Position numbers and translations under genes: made by a program. The notes beneath the pieces were generated by a model that was given only the letters and a program-made list of their open reading frames with translations, searched no databases and was not told the DNA's origin. From contig CAWJAM010000013.1 in NCBI GenBank assembly GCA_963840835.1, positions 248,001 to 312,000 of the forward strand: a stretch of 64,000 nt of DNA, read 5' to 3'. Below, piece after piece: positions 25,184-33,421 of the stretch (positions are counted from its first letter, which is position 1; each line of letters opens with the position of its first letter). Origin of the DNA: Rubrobacter_D sp963840835. Its GTDB lineage: Bacteria; Actinomycetota; Rubrobacteria; Rubrobacterales; Rubrobacteraceae.

Positions 25184-25905
25184 GCCGCTCCCCTCTTCCG
25201 CCCGAGGGTCGGTATGGTGCCGAAGGTAGGTACACCCGAGAACTGCTCCACTTCCTCCGGGGAGCTCCAGCTGGCCTCCAGACGCTCCAGGAGGAAGACG
25301 AGGCCGATGCCAAGCATGAGCCCCACCACGAGCGCGAGGAGGCCTACCCTGAGTGGGTCGGGACCCTCAAGGGCTGTGGGTGTTAGCGCATAGGCGCTCA
25401 CCTTGGCCTGGGCCTCAGACGCCATCCCGCTTGCTTCGGGGGCCTCTCTCGCGAAGACTCTGGCCGCGTCGTTTGCCACAGCCCGCGCCGTATCCGGGTC
25501 GGGGTCCGTGTAGGAGAAGGAGAGGTAACGGGTGCCCTCGATCTGCGCGATGACCAGGTTCTCCTTAAGCACCGAGGCGGAGGGGCCTTCTTGGGCGGCG
25601 GAGCTAGCGACCTCTTCCGTCATCTGGCGGTTCAGGCCCACGACTGCCATCTCGCCGGCGAGCACCTGTAGACCTTCGATCCCGTTTGAGAGGTTGTCTT
25701 GCTTTCCCGTCGGGCTGACTACCGCCGTGGCGGAGGCTTCGTAGACGGGCGGCGTCAGGAAACTCGCCCCCACGGCGGCCCCCACGCAGAGGAACGCGAT
25801 AAGGGCGAGAAGCCACAACCTCTTGCGGACGGCCGTTGCCAGGTCTACGAGGGAAAAGAACCGTTCGTCCTCTGTGGAGGGCGAGTTGTTGGCGGCGTCG
25901 TACAC
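25180..25905 (-). CDS. Wzz/YveK-type chain-length determinant protein
   Basis: About 241 residues from the GTG at 25905, preceded by AAGAGGAG. Two membrane helices (near residues 30-50 and 200-220) enclose an extracytoplasmic domain with PPVYEASATAVV, the layout of polysaccharide co-polymerases that set chain length of capsule or exopolysaccharide. The short cytosolic tail SGVPTFGTIPTLG resembles the linker to a BY-kinase, but no kinase domain follows. No glycosyltransferase genes are nearby, so its polymer is unknown. It converges on the HicB remnant with a 4-base overlap. Confidence 0.82.
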   Translation of the reverse strand: MYDAANNSPSTEDERFFSLVDLATAVRKRLWLLALIAFLCVGAAVGASFLTPPVYEASATAVVSPTGKQDNLSNGIEGLQVLAGEMAVVGLNRQMTEEVASSAAQEGPSASVLKENLVIAQIEGTRYLSFSYTDPDPDTARAVANDAARVFAREAPEASGMASEAQAKVSAYALTPTALEGPDPLRVGLLALVVGLMLGIGLVFLLERLEASWSSPEEVEQFSGVPTFGTIPTLGRKRGAA

Positions 25906-26169
25906 TACTCCTCTTCCCCTTGCCGTCGGATGGGGCCGGCGGCAACAAGGAGGGGGAATCCGCCGGCCCGCTGTGATGTGTGTTCTGTTATACGGGGACG
26001 GGCCCAGAATCACTCAAGGCTACGCTCGCCCGGAGGTATAGGGTTGGGCGCAGCGAACTCCTCCCACTTCGGAGGCCTCGCGCAAGCCATCAGGAGCCAT
26101 ACTTGCGCCTCTCGCGGGTTACAATAGTGCCAGCAAGATTGTCTCGGATTTCGACCCGGGAGGACACAG

Positions 26170-26322
26170 GTGCACTTTGCACTTTCGATAGCCTGGATGC
26201 TCGTTCTGGCTTTGTTCATCGTGGACCAGCTTCGATTCTGGAGTCAAAAGGTGCCCCTCGCTATTTCGATAGCGGCCTGGTTTCTTTACGTGGCTTTGGT
26301 CTATTTGCGCATCGTGCCCTAG
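26170..26322 (+). CDS. Small two-helix membrane protein (50 aa)
   Basis: GTG at 26170 preceded by CCGGGAGGACACAG. The product begins MHFALSIAWMLVLALFIVDQ, has a short polar turn (RFWSQKVP) and a second hydrophobic helix (LAISIAAWFLYVALVYLRIV). The hydrophobic pattern plus ribosome-binding site argue for a real gene. I recognise no family. The surrounding 26014-26506 is otherwise non-coding as far as I can see. Confidence 0.5.
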   Translation: MHFALSIAWMLVLALFIVDQLRFWSQKVPLAISIAAWFLYVALVYLRIVP

Positions 26323-26506
26323 TAGCCACTAGCACCCACTTTTCTAAAGAGCCACCGCCCTACGGCCACTCCCACCACGAAGGGGTTAGCTTGCTTTCCT
26401 TGCTTTATGTGCGCCGCTCTGCGGCCGCTGTTAGGATGCGCGGGGTAGTGCAGCAAACTAGGAGGGGCACAGAGCTCCCTCGTGCGCAAAGGAGGAGAAC
26501 CACACG

Positions 26507-26914
26507 ATGCCTAAGAAGAAGAAGAGGATAGCGATGGTGCTGACGCTGGCGGTGGTGCTCTCGGCGCTTTTGGTGGGCAGCGCCGGCACGGCCTTTGCCC
26601 AACAAGTGATCGGAGGAGCGATCCAGTGCGACACCATCCCCTGCGTTGCCACAGGAGCCCACCAGGTGCTCTTCGAGCGGGTAGGCGACGGGGTGCCAGA
26701 CAGGATGATCGCCAAAGGAGGCCATGATCACCTCGACGCCCGAGCCTACACAAACGACCGCGACGTGGCCAAGGGTAGCGGCGGCCACGACTTGCTCCGC
26801 CTCAATGACGGCGACGCCATGGATGGGGCCATAGGCGGTCCGGGCTACGACACGTGCGTGGTGGACGCCACCGTAGAAGCGGCCGACACCTGCGAGACGG
26901 TGGTCATTCGGTAG
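26507..26914 (+). CDS. Secreted protein with degenerate RTX-like calcium-binding repeats
   Basis: 135 residues with a clear signal peptide: MPKKKKRI, a hydrophobic core and cleavage after GTAFA. The mature part has Gly/Asp-rich stretches (KGGHDHLDARAY, GSGGHDLLRLNDGDAMDGAI then GGPGYDTC) resembling hemolysin-type GGxGxDxLx repeats, but irregular, and four cysteines that could form disulfides. AGGAGG precedes the ATG. Probably an extracellular structural or calcium-binding protein; no specific role can be assigned. Confidence 0.75.
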   Translation: MPKKKKRIAMVLTLAVVLSALLVGSAGTAFAQQVIGGAIQCDTIPCVATGAHQVLFERVGDGVPDRMIAKGGHDHLDARAYTNDRDVAKGSGGHDLLRLNDGDAMDGAIGGPGYDTCVVDATVEAADTCETVVIR

Positions 26915-26958
26915 GGGTGCACAAGGAAGAATCGAGGCTCCCTATTGGCGGAGCCTGA

Positions 26959-27251
26959 CTAGTACGCAGAGGACGCCCGCCGCTCGCACTCCGAGTCCAC
27001 GTGGTCCCTCTCGCCCGTCAGGAACTTGCGCTCGATCTCGGGCAGCAGCTCGGTCTCGAAGACGGCCTTGGGCACGTCCCTGAGCGCGTGGAACAGCCTG
27101 CGGTCTTCGACGTGGCGCTCCAGCTCATCGGCAAAGCGTGCCTCCCGGTCCCGCGCCTCCCGCTTGGTGCGCGGTTGGCCTCGGCCACCTTGAGCGCGGC
27201 GCCGCGCTCGAAGTCCCGCCGGGCGCGCGCCAGCGCCTCCGTGTAAGGCAT
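26959..27251 (-). pseudogene. Frameshifted small protein of unknown family
   Basis: From 27251 one frame reads MPYTEALARARRDFERGAAL; near 27170 coding character passes to a second frame reading REARFADELERHVEDRRLFH, then ALRDVPKAVFETELLPEIER, to a stop at 26959. Joined by a 1-base shift this gives about 95 residues, helical and charged. I do not recognise the family. The 5' end abuts repeat C. Confidence 0.4.
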
Positions 27252-27418
27252 CAGGTTTCAGGCTACAGGCTTCAGGGGGTTGTAGCGTATCCCGAGTTGG
27301 CTTTCCATACCGGGGGTCCGAAATCGCTTCGAAGGCACTGTCAGCGTGCTGAGCATAGAGAACACCGTGCCAGGGAAGAAAGCCTGGCCTGATGCCTGTA
27401 ACCTGATGCCTGATGCCT
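27247..27418. repeat. Repeat C: TCAGG-type repeats, inverted pair
   Basis: GGCATCAGGTTTCAGGCTAC (then AGGCTTCAGG) at 27247-27277 and the complementary type CCTGATGCCTGTAACCTGAT (then GCCTGATGCC) at 27388-27417. The inverted arms enclose about 110 bases upstream of the SDR gene. Related pairs occur at 32318-32466 and 34455-34642. Confidence 0.75.
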
Positions 27419-27434
27419 ATCGAACGGAGGAAAC

Positions 27435-28160
27435 ATGCCGGAAGACAACGTCACGCTGGGAGACAAAGTTACGCTAATCACCGGCGCGAGCCAGGGTCTT
27501 GGTAGAGCGCTCGCGCTGGCGTTCGCTGAGGAGGGCGCGCGGGTCGTGGTGAACGCGCGTAGTGACGAATCCGTGCGTCCGGTCGCCGGGGAAGTAGAAG
27601 GTGCCGGGGCTGAGGTGCTTGCGGTCGCTGCGGACGTGTCTAGAGAGACTGAGGTGGAGAGGCTGGTTCGTGAGACGGTCGAGCGTTTTGGGAGGATAGA
27701 CGTGCTCGTCAACAATGCCGGGCTGCTAGGGCCCCGGGTTGGGGTAGAGGATTATCCAGAAGACGAGTGGCGGAGGGTCATCGACGCCAACCTCACGGGG
27801 CCTTATCTCGTTTCGAAGGCGGCGATACCGCACCTGTCCGAGGGCGGCTCCATTATCAACGTCGTTAGCGGGGTCAGCGTCGAGGGCAGGGCCCAGTGGG
27901 GAGCCTACTCGGTCAGCAAGTTCGGGGTGGAGGGGCTCACCCAGATCCTGGCCTCAGAGCTCGCCGAGCGGGGTATCCGCGTGAACGCCGTCGACCCTGG
28001 CGGGATGCGCACGGACATGCGCGCCGCCGCTTACCCGGAGGAGGACCCGCAGACCCGCATAACCCCTGAGGAGAACACCGCCGTCTTCCTTTACCTGGCC
28101 TCTGACGAATCGAAGGGCGTAACGGGAGAGCGCTTCAAGGCGCAAGAGTTCGGACGATGA
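27435..28160 (+). CDS. Short-chain dehydrogenase/reductase
   Basis: A 241-residue classical SDR. TGASQGLGRALALAFAEEGA is the nucleotide-binding glycine motif near residue 18, NNAG is near 96, the catalytic Ser lies in NVVSGVSVEG and Tyr-x3-Lys in YSVSKFG. NADP(H) preference is suggested by Arg after strand 2 (VVNARSDES). The ATG follows GGAGGAAAC. Substrate not predictable; such proteins often resemble 3-oxoacyl reductases. A sortase gene converges from the other side with a 9-base gap. Confidence 0.92.
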   Translation: MPEDNVTLGDKVTLITGASQGLGRALALAFAEEGARVVVNARSDESVRPVAGEVEGAGAEVLAVAADVSRETEVERLVRETVERFGRIDVLVNNAGLLGPRVGVEDYPEDEWRRVIDANLTGPYLVSKAAIPHLSEGGSIINVVSGVSVEGRAQWGAYSVSKFGVEGLTQILASELAERGIRVNAVDPGGMRTDMRAAAYPEEDPQTRITPEENTAVFLYLASDESKGVTGERFKAQEFGR

Positions 28161-28169
28161 GGAGGGCCG

Positions 28170-28820
28170 CTAGGCCGCCTGCGTGTCGGTAAGTTCGGAC
28201 TGGACTATGAGGCGCTGCTTGTAGTCGGGCAGCGTGCAAGTCTGGAGGGTGAGGATGTTCTTGCCCGCCTTGGCGTCGGTCACGTCGGTATCGGATGGGT
28301 TGACGACGAAGGTCTTGAAGACCCTGTAGGTGTACTTCGTGCCGTTCGAGTCGGTCACGTAGATCTTGTCCCCGAGGCCTACCTTGTCCAGGTCCCAGAA
28401 GGTAAGCCAGCTCTCGGTGCCAGGGTAACCCAGACGGTGGCCAGCGATGTAGACGTTGGCCTCGCTGTCCCACGGAAAGCCCGTGCCTTCGAGGTGGATG
28501 GCGGCGTTCGTCTTTAGCGTCTCCTCGTCGTTCCCCGCCGTGTAGGGTACGTCGTCGTTCTCGACCCTGGACATGGTGGGGACGGTGAGCTCGAGGGTCT
28601 TGTCCTGGGGACCCGTGCTGCTAGTGTTCTCGTCCGGCGTCGTCTCCAGCTTGGGCACGTTGAAGCCGCCCGGGTTGTCGCTGTTCGTGGCCGTGCTGTC
28701 CAGGCGTCCCGCCAGGAAAAAGGAGGCTATGAGCGCGACGCCGGCGGCTATCATGAGCAGGCTCAACGCCCACGCAACGACGTTTCTCGCCCTGAACCTC
28801 TCAGCAGTGTACTTCTTCAT
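28170..28820 (-). CDS. Class E sortase
   Basis: A 216-residue membrane-anchored transpeptidase with an N-terminal helix at residues 14-36. The sortase domain has catalytic His128 in VYIAGHRLG, Cys195 in LTLQTCTLP and Arg203 in KQRLIVQ. Sortases join substrate proteins bearing an LPxTG-like motif to cell-wall peptidoglycan or to one another. No sortase substrate is evident next to it. The spacer between helix and domain is Ser/Thr/Asp-rich. Confidence 0.93.
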   Translation of the reverse strand: MKKYTAERFRARNVVAWALSLLMIAAGVALIASFFLAGRLDSTATNSDNPGGFNVPKLETTPDENTSSTGPQDKTLELTVPTMSRVENDDVPYTAGNDEETLKTNAAIHLEGTGFPWDSEANVYIAGHRLGYPGTESWLTFWDLDKVGLGDKIYVTDSNGTKYTYRVFKTFVVNPSDTDVTDAKAGKNILTLQTCTLPDYKQRLIVQSELTDTQAA

Positions 28821-28845
28821 GATCCCGGGGATTGTAGCATCGAAG

Positions 28846-29739
28846 CTACTCCTTACTCCCTAGAAGCTCTGTGGGCAAATCTTCCCTCGAGCCCCATTCG
28901 TTCCACGAGCCATCGTAGTTGGCCAGCCTCCTGTAACCGAGCCGGTGCAACGCGAAGAGCGGGACCGTGGCGGCGACCCCGCCGTTGCAGTAGGCGACGA
29001 CGGGCTCGTCTTTGTCCTCGGGCACTCCGGCCTCCCCGAGCCTCCGCTCGAGCTCCTCGCGGGACCGAAAGGTGCCACCCTCCGGGTCGAAGAGGCTGTC
29101 AGCGTGGAGGTGGACAGCCCCTGGCACGCGCCCCGCCCTGCCCTCCCCCCGCGCCACGGCGCCCGTGTACTGCCCCTCGTCGCGCGCGTCGAGGACGAAG
29201 GCATCGCCGCCCTCGCTCGCGGCCAGAAGCGTCTCGGCCTCCGTCCGCCAGCGTACTCTGGCCTCGGGGGTGAAGACGGCCGGCTCCGGCTCAGGGACCC
29301 TGGTCGTAGTCGGGCGGCCCTCTGAGGTCCATTTCTTCCAGCCGCCGTCGAGGACAAAGACCCTGTCGTGGCCATAGTAGGTGAGCGCCCACCATAGCCT
29401 GGTCGCGAACTGGCCACCGGCGTGGTCGTAGACGACGACGTGGGTACCTTCGGAGATGCCGAGGGAGCCCATCAGCCCGGCGAAGCGCTCAGGCGGGGCG
29501 ACCTGCGCGGGCACGGGGTCGTCAGGGTCTGTTATGTCGCTCGTCCAATCCACGTATACGGCGCCGGGGACGTGGGCCTCGTCGTACTCCTTGCGGGCCG
29601 CGAGATAATCGGCCCTCTGGCGGCCCCCGCCAAGGTCCGTCTTCTTCACGTAGCCCCTGATGTCTACGACGCGCAGGTTATCGTCCTCCAGGTGGTCGGC
29701 GAGCCAGTCGGTCGTCACGAGGGGATCCCGGTTCTCCAT
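28846..29739 (-). CDS. Sulfurtransferase with two rhodanese domains
   Basis: About 297 residues, thiosulfate or 3-mercaptopyruvate sulfurtransferase type. The N-terminal domain is inactive; the C-terminal active loop has Cys in VVAYCNGGVAATV. DARDEGQYTGAV and HVVVYDHAGGQFATRLWWAL are family hallmarks. I chose the ATG at 29739, preceded by GAGGAGTAACG. It starts 5 bases after the CCA-adding enzyme stop, so the two are likely cotranscribed. Donor preference cannot be read from the loop. Confidence 0.93.
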   Translation of the reverse strand: MENRDPLVTTDWLADHLEDDNLRVVDIRGYVKKTDLGGGRQRADYLAARKEYDEAHVPGAVYVDWTSDITDPDDPVPAQVAPPERFAGLMGSLGISEGTHVVVYDHAGGQFATRLWWALTYYGHDRVFVLDGGWKKWTSEGRPTTTRVPEPEPAVFTPEARVRWRTEAETLLAASEGGDAFVLDARDEGQYTGAVARGEGRAGRVPGAVHLHADSLFDPEGGTFRSREELERRLGEAGVPEDKDEPVVAYCNGGVAATVPLFALHRLGYRRLANYDGSWNEWGSREDLPTELLGSKE

Positions 29740-29743
29740 ATCG

Positions 29744-31270
29744 TTACTCCTCGAAGATGTCGTGCTCGCGGGCGTAGACCTCTGCCAGGCCGCGGGCCTT
29801 GTCATTATCGTCTTTGCCGAGGCGTCCTTCGACCACCTCGTTCTGAAGGTAGTCTTTGAGGACCTTGATCCAACGCCCAGGGCCCCGGTCGAACTGCTCC
29901 ATAAGGTCGTTGCCGCTGAGGGGGCTCTCCAGCCTCTCCACGGCGTCCTCGGACCTCACCTCGTCCACCCTGCCCTTGAGGCTGCGCCATGACTCCTCGG
30001 CGACGCGACGCCGGCGCGGCGCGCTCCCCGTGATGTCCGCCCTCGCGAGCCTGAGGAGCATGTCCACGTTCGCGAGCACCCTGTCGCCGCGGGCGAGGTA
30101 GGTGTCCCTGACGAAGCGCCTGACCGCAGCGTCGCTCCAGGGGTCGCGACCCGTAGCGTAGCTCATGGGCCGCATGTGGTTGACGACGAGGTGGGCGACG
30201 GCGTCTATGTCGTCTCTCGGGTAGGCGAGGCGTTTCATCACCCGGCGCGCTATGGCGGCCCCCACGTTCTCGTGGCCGTAGAAGTGGACCTTCTTCGGGA
30301 TGGTACGCCCCCCGCAGACTTCGCACTCCCCCTCCTCGGGCGTCTTCCTCGTGCTCTTCGCGCCGCAGTAGGTGCAGCGGTGTTCGTAGACGAGCGTCCT
30401 CGGTTTCCCGATGTCGTGGAAGAAGGCAGCCCTGCGCAGGATGGGGTCGGCCTCGACACTTGAGACCACGATCAAGGTGTGCTCGAAGACGTCCTTGTGG
30501 TGGAACTCGGACTCCTGCTCGACGTCGACCGTCTCCATGAACTCGGGCACCACGTAGGTCATGAGCCCGAGACCAACCAGCGCCCTCACCCCGGACGCTA
30601 CGTTATCGGAGATGAGGATCTTCTCGAATTCGTCCCTCTTGCGCTCGGCGGAGATGCTCTGGAGCCAGTGGGCGTTTTCCCTGATAGCCTCTTCCAGGTC
30701 CCGCGTCATCGCGAAGGGCCTCTCAGGGATGCTCAGGGTAGTCTGGAGGCGGACCGCCCGCAGCATCCTCAGGGGGTCGTCGCGCATCCTCTCAAGGGGA
30801 TCCCCGACGGCGCGGATGATGCCTGACTCCAGGTCCCGCCTCCCCTCGAACGGGTCTAAAACCTCGCCCGTGAGCGCGTCGGCGGCCACGGCGTTGATGG
30901 TGAAGTCCCTCCTCGCCAAATCCTCCTCCAGGCTCGCCCCGAAGCGCACCTCGGGGTGGCGGCTCCCCCGCGCGTACAGATCGGTCCTGTAGGTCGTGAC
31001 CTCGACGAGGTAGCCCCCGACCCTGGCCCCGATCGTCCCGAAGCGCTCTCCGACGGTCCACAGATGCTCCGCCCGCGGCCGGAGGAGGTGTTTGATCTCC
31101 TTCGGATGGGCATCGGTCGTCGCGTCTATGTCCGGGTGCGCCCCACCGAGCAGCCTGTCCCGCACGTACCCGCCGACCAGGTATAACTCGTGCCCGGCCT
31201 CCCTGAACGCCTCACCGAGACGCGAGAGAGGCTCCGGAACCTCCAGCCTCTTTATCTCTGCCACTACCAC
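29744..31270 (-). CDS. CCA tRNA nucleotidyltransferase with HD domain
   Basis: A 508-residue class II nucleotidyltransferase that adds or repairs the 3' CCA of tRNAs. The head has VGGYVRDRLLG and DIDATTDAHP (catalytic Asp pair), then the DFTINAVA and RMLRAVRLQ motifs. The C-terminal HD phosphohydrolase domain is AAFFHDIGKP, with an inserted four-Cys motif (CTYCGAKSTR...CEVCGG) likely binding zinc. Domain order is that of actinobacterial poly(A) polymerase-like CCA enzymes. Confidence 0.93.
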   Translation of the reverse strand: MVVAEIKRLEVPEPLSRLGEAFREAGHELYLVGGYVRDRLLGGAHPDIDATTDAHPKEIKHLLRPRAEHLWTVGERFGTIGARVGGYLVEVTTYRTDLYARGSRHPEVRFGASLEEDLARRDFTINAVAADALTGEVLDPFEGRRDLESGIIRAVGDPLERMRDDPLRMLRAVRLQTTLSIPERPFAMTRDLEEAIRENAHWLQSISAERKRDEFEKILISDNVASGVRALVGLGLMTYVVPEFMETVDVEQESEFHHKDVFEHTLIVVSSVEADPILRRAAFFHDIGKPRTLVYEHRCTYCGAKSTRKTPEEGECEVCGGRTIPKKVHFYGHENVGAAIARRVMKRLAYPRDDIDAVAHLVVNHMRPMSYATGRDPWSDAAVRRFVRDTYLARGDRVLANVDMLLRLARADITGSAPRRRRVAEESWRSLKGRVDEVRSEDAVERLESPLSGNDLMEQFDRGPGRWIKVLKDYLQNEVVEGRLGKDDNDKARGLAEVYAREHDIFEE

Positions 31271-31311
31271 GTACAGATTCTAGTACCTATGAAGTCTAAG
31301 TCTAGAGAGCG

Positions 31312-31653
31312 CTAGGCGGGGATGGCGGCTTCGCGGGAGGGGAAGATATCGAAGTAGTCCTGGAAGCCGGTCACGGAGAAGATACGTTCGACGGCCTTGG
31401 AGGGGGCGGCGAGGCGGAGGGAGATTCCCTTCTGGTCGAGTGTGTCTTTGGAGCGCATGAGGGATGAGAGGGCCGTGGAATCCATAAACGCGACGTCGTT
31501 CAGATCGACGACGACCGCGCCGACGCTCTCGCTCTCGGCGGCGCGTTCGATCGCGCCCTGGAACTTGGGGGCTGTGTGGAGGTCCATCTCCCCCCGCACC
31601 GAGACGACGGTGTATCCTTCGGTGCGTTCTTCTATGCTGACCGCGAAGTCCGT
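31312..31653 (-). CDS. STAS-domain anti-sigma factor antagonist
   Basis: The frame encodes a complete STAS protein: TEGYTVVSVRGEMDLHTAPK, then VVVDLNDVAFMDSTALSSLM with the phosphorylatable Ser. Such proteins bind anti-sigma kinases and release sigma factors. The start is odd. The first ATG/GTG/TTG in frame is the GTG at 31599, which would cut off the first strand. The natural start should be near 31653, where a GAGGAG precedes only an ACG. A GTG at 31663 lies in another frame. No partner kinase is adjacent. Confidence 0.8.
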   Translation of the reverse strand, partial: TDFAVSIEERTEGYTVVSVRGEMDLHTAPKFQGAIERAAESESVGAVVVDLNDVAFMDSTALSSLMRSKDTLDQKGISLRLAAPSKAVERIFSVTGFQDYFDIFPSREAAIPA

Positions 31654-31775
31654 GCCGGTTCACTCCTCTCTAGAGTCCATGCAAAACGGCCAATGGATCT
31701 TAACGCAAGTAGTGGGCCCGGTAAACAACGGGCATTGTACGGGCATGCAATGTTTTCTGCTAGTATTCGGGCGTG

Positions 31776-32351
31776 ATGGAAAGGAGAACCATAGAGCGGG
31801 TAGCCGTCTTCGTCGACGGGGCGAACCTCTACCATTCGATCAAGAACTACTACAGGGGCGTCCTGGACTACGCTAGGCTGCTCTCCGCGGCCGTCGGAGA
31901 GAGGAAGCTTCTCAGGGCCACCTTCTACATCGTCGAGAAGCAGGAGACCGATGAGACGCAGGGCACGCCCTCGGCGCGCTCCTTCGTCTACAACCTCAAC
32001 AAGTTCGGCTACAAGGTGCGCTCCAAGCCGCTCGTGGTGCACGAGACCCTGACCCCGGACGGGGAGAAGACGGTCTCTCACAAGGGCGACTGGGATATAG
32101 GGGTCGTCGTTGACATGATGCGCCTGGCCTCTCACGCGGACACCTACGTTCTCGTCTCGGGCGACGGCGACTACGTGGACGCCGTCGAGTACCTCCAGAG
32201 CGAGAAGGGCATCCGCGTCGAGGTCATAAGCGCGGCCCAGTGCACCTCCCAGGCCCTCCTCGACGTCTGCGACGCTCACACGGACCTGGCGGATATCCCC
32301 GACCTGTTCAAGAAGGCATCAGGCATCAGGCTTCAGCAGTCAGCTCAATAG
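31776..32351 (+). CDS. NYN (LabA/DUF88) domain putative ribonuclease
   Basis: About 191 residues. The PIN-like NYN fold shows AVFVDGANLYHSIKN near residue 9, KGDWDIGVVVDMMRLA near 110 and LVSGDGDYVDAVEYL near 130, giving the conserved acidic residues of a metal-dependent nuclease. GGAGAACC-like purines precede the ATG; GTG at 31773 is also possible. The last dozen residues (SGIRLQQSAQ) are encoded by repeat C, so the tail is not ancestral. RNA substrate unknown. Confidence 0.9.
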   Translation: MERRTIERVAVFVDGANLYHSIKNYYRGVLDYARLLSAAVGERKLLRATFYIVEKQETDETQGTPSARSFVYNLNKFGYKVRSKPLVVHETLTPDGEKTVSHKGDWDIGVVVDMMRLASHADTYVLVSGDGDYVDAVEYLQSEKGIRVEVISAAQCTSQALLDVCDAHTDLADIPDLFKKASGIRLQQSAQ

Positions 32352-32466
32352 CGTTCTAGCCCGTCGGCGCGCCTCGGGCCTAAAGACCCTCGCGCTAGAG
32401 GGCGCGAGTAACCGCTGTTGGCGACGCTCCGGGACGATTTCCTGAAACCTGTAGCCTGAAGCCTCG
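32318..32466. repeat. Repeat C: inverted pair between convergent genes
   Basis: GGCATCAGGCATCAGGCTTC at 32318-32337 faces CCTGAAACCTGTAGCCTGAA (then GCC) at 32444-32466. The arms can pair, enclosing about 106 bases. The left arm overlaps the end of the NYN gene, and the right arm ends 5 bases before the murB stop on the other strand. Confidence 0.75.
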
Positions 32467-32471
32467 AGAGC

Positions 32472-33365
32472 CTACGGCTCCCCCAGGATCCGCACCTCTG
32501 GCTCCAGTTCGATGCCGAGTTTTTCGCTGACCTTCTGGCGGACTTGGTCTATGAGCTTCAGGGCGTCTTCGGCGGTGCCTCCGCCTAGGTTGACGAGGTA
32601 GTTGGCGTGGACGGGGGAGACTTCGATCTGGCCGACACGCGTGCCTTTGAGGCCGGCCTCCTCTATGACGCGGCCGGGGAAATCTCCGGGGGGACGTTTG
32701 AAGGTGGAGCCGCAGCTCGGTTTGTTCGGGGAGCCGTTCATGCGCTGTGCTCTGAATTCTCTTATGCGGGCCTTCAGTTCTGTCGCGTTGCCGGGGACAA
32801 GCGTATAGCCTGCGCGCAGTACGACCCAGTTTGGGTTCTCGTGCAGGGCACTGTGGCGGTAGGAGAGGTCCAGGTCTCTGTTTCTCATCCTGACTACTTC
32901 GTGGTCTTTGAATACGTCTGCCCAGTCGAGGACCTCGGTCGTCTCGGTACCGTAGGCGCCGGCGTTCATGTAGACGGCGCCGCCTACGGTACCGGGAATT
33001 CCCGTGGCGAATTCAAGGCCGGCGAGGCCGCGTCCGGCGGTGGCGTTGGCGAGCACGGGGTAGAGGACACCGGCGTCGGCGGTGACGAGCGGTCCTTCGA
33101 CCTCGACGTTCGTCAGGGATTTCGCGAGCCGGATGGTAAGTCCCCTGATGCCGCCGTCGCGCACGAGCACGTTCGTGCCGCCTCCGAGAACCGTGACGGG
33201 GATGTCTTGCTCGCGCGCTTTCTCGGCGGCTTCGATCAGCTCTCCTACGCTCTTCGGCTCCAGCAGAGCGTCGGCGGGGCCGCCGATCTTCCAGGCCGTG
33301 TAGCGCTTCAAGGGTTCGTCGAACTTGGCCGAGGGGAAGAGCCGGTGTAGAGTGCTCGCATGCAC
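32472..33365 (-). CDS. murB: UDP-N-acetylenolpyruvoylglucosamine reductase
   Basis: A 297-residue MurB, an FAD enzyme that reduces UDP-GlcNAc-enolpyruvate to UDP-MurNAc in peptidoglycan synthesis. FAD motifs are TVLGGGTNVLVRDGG near residue 59 and GIPGTVGGAVYMNAGAYG near 123. The catalytic Ser lies in SCGSTFKRPPGDFPG near 220, the type II arrangement. The GTG start is at 33365. It is divergent from the NDP-sugar gene and is not in a dcw cluster here. Confidence 0.95.
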   Translation of the reverse strand: MHASTLHRLFPSAKFDEPLKRYTAWKIGGPADALLEPKSVGELIEAAEKAREQDIPVTVLGGGTNVLVRDGGIRGLTIRLAKSLTNVEVEGPLVTADAGVLYPVLANATAGRGLAGLEFATGIPGTVGGAVYMNAGAYGTETTEVLDWADVFKDHEVVRMRNRDLDLSYRHSALHENPNWVVLRAGYTLVPGNATELKARIREFRAQRMNGSPNKPSCGSTFKRPPGDFPGRVIEEAGLKGTRVGQIEVSPVHANYLVNLGGGTAEDALKLIDQVRQKVSEKLGIELEPEVRILGEP

Positions 33366-33421
33366 GAGAGAGAATATAGAGTACGGATAACGGCTTTGCA
33401 GACCGGGCGAGGAGGATATCT

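Noticed and set aside
31716..31733. Terminator hairpin GCCCG...CGGGC
   Set aside because: Only a 5-bp stem with no T-run, upstream of both divergent genes; too weak to call.
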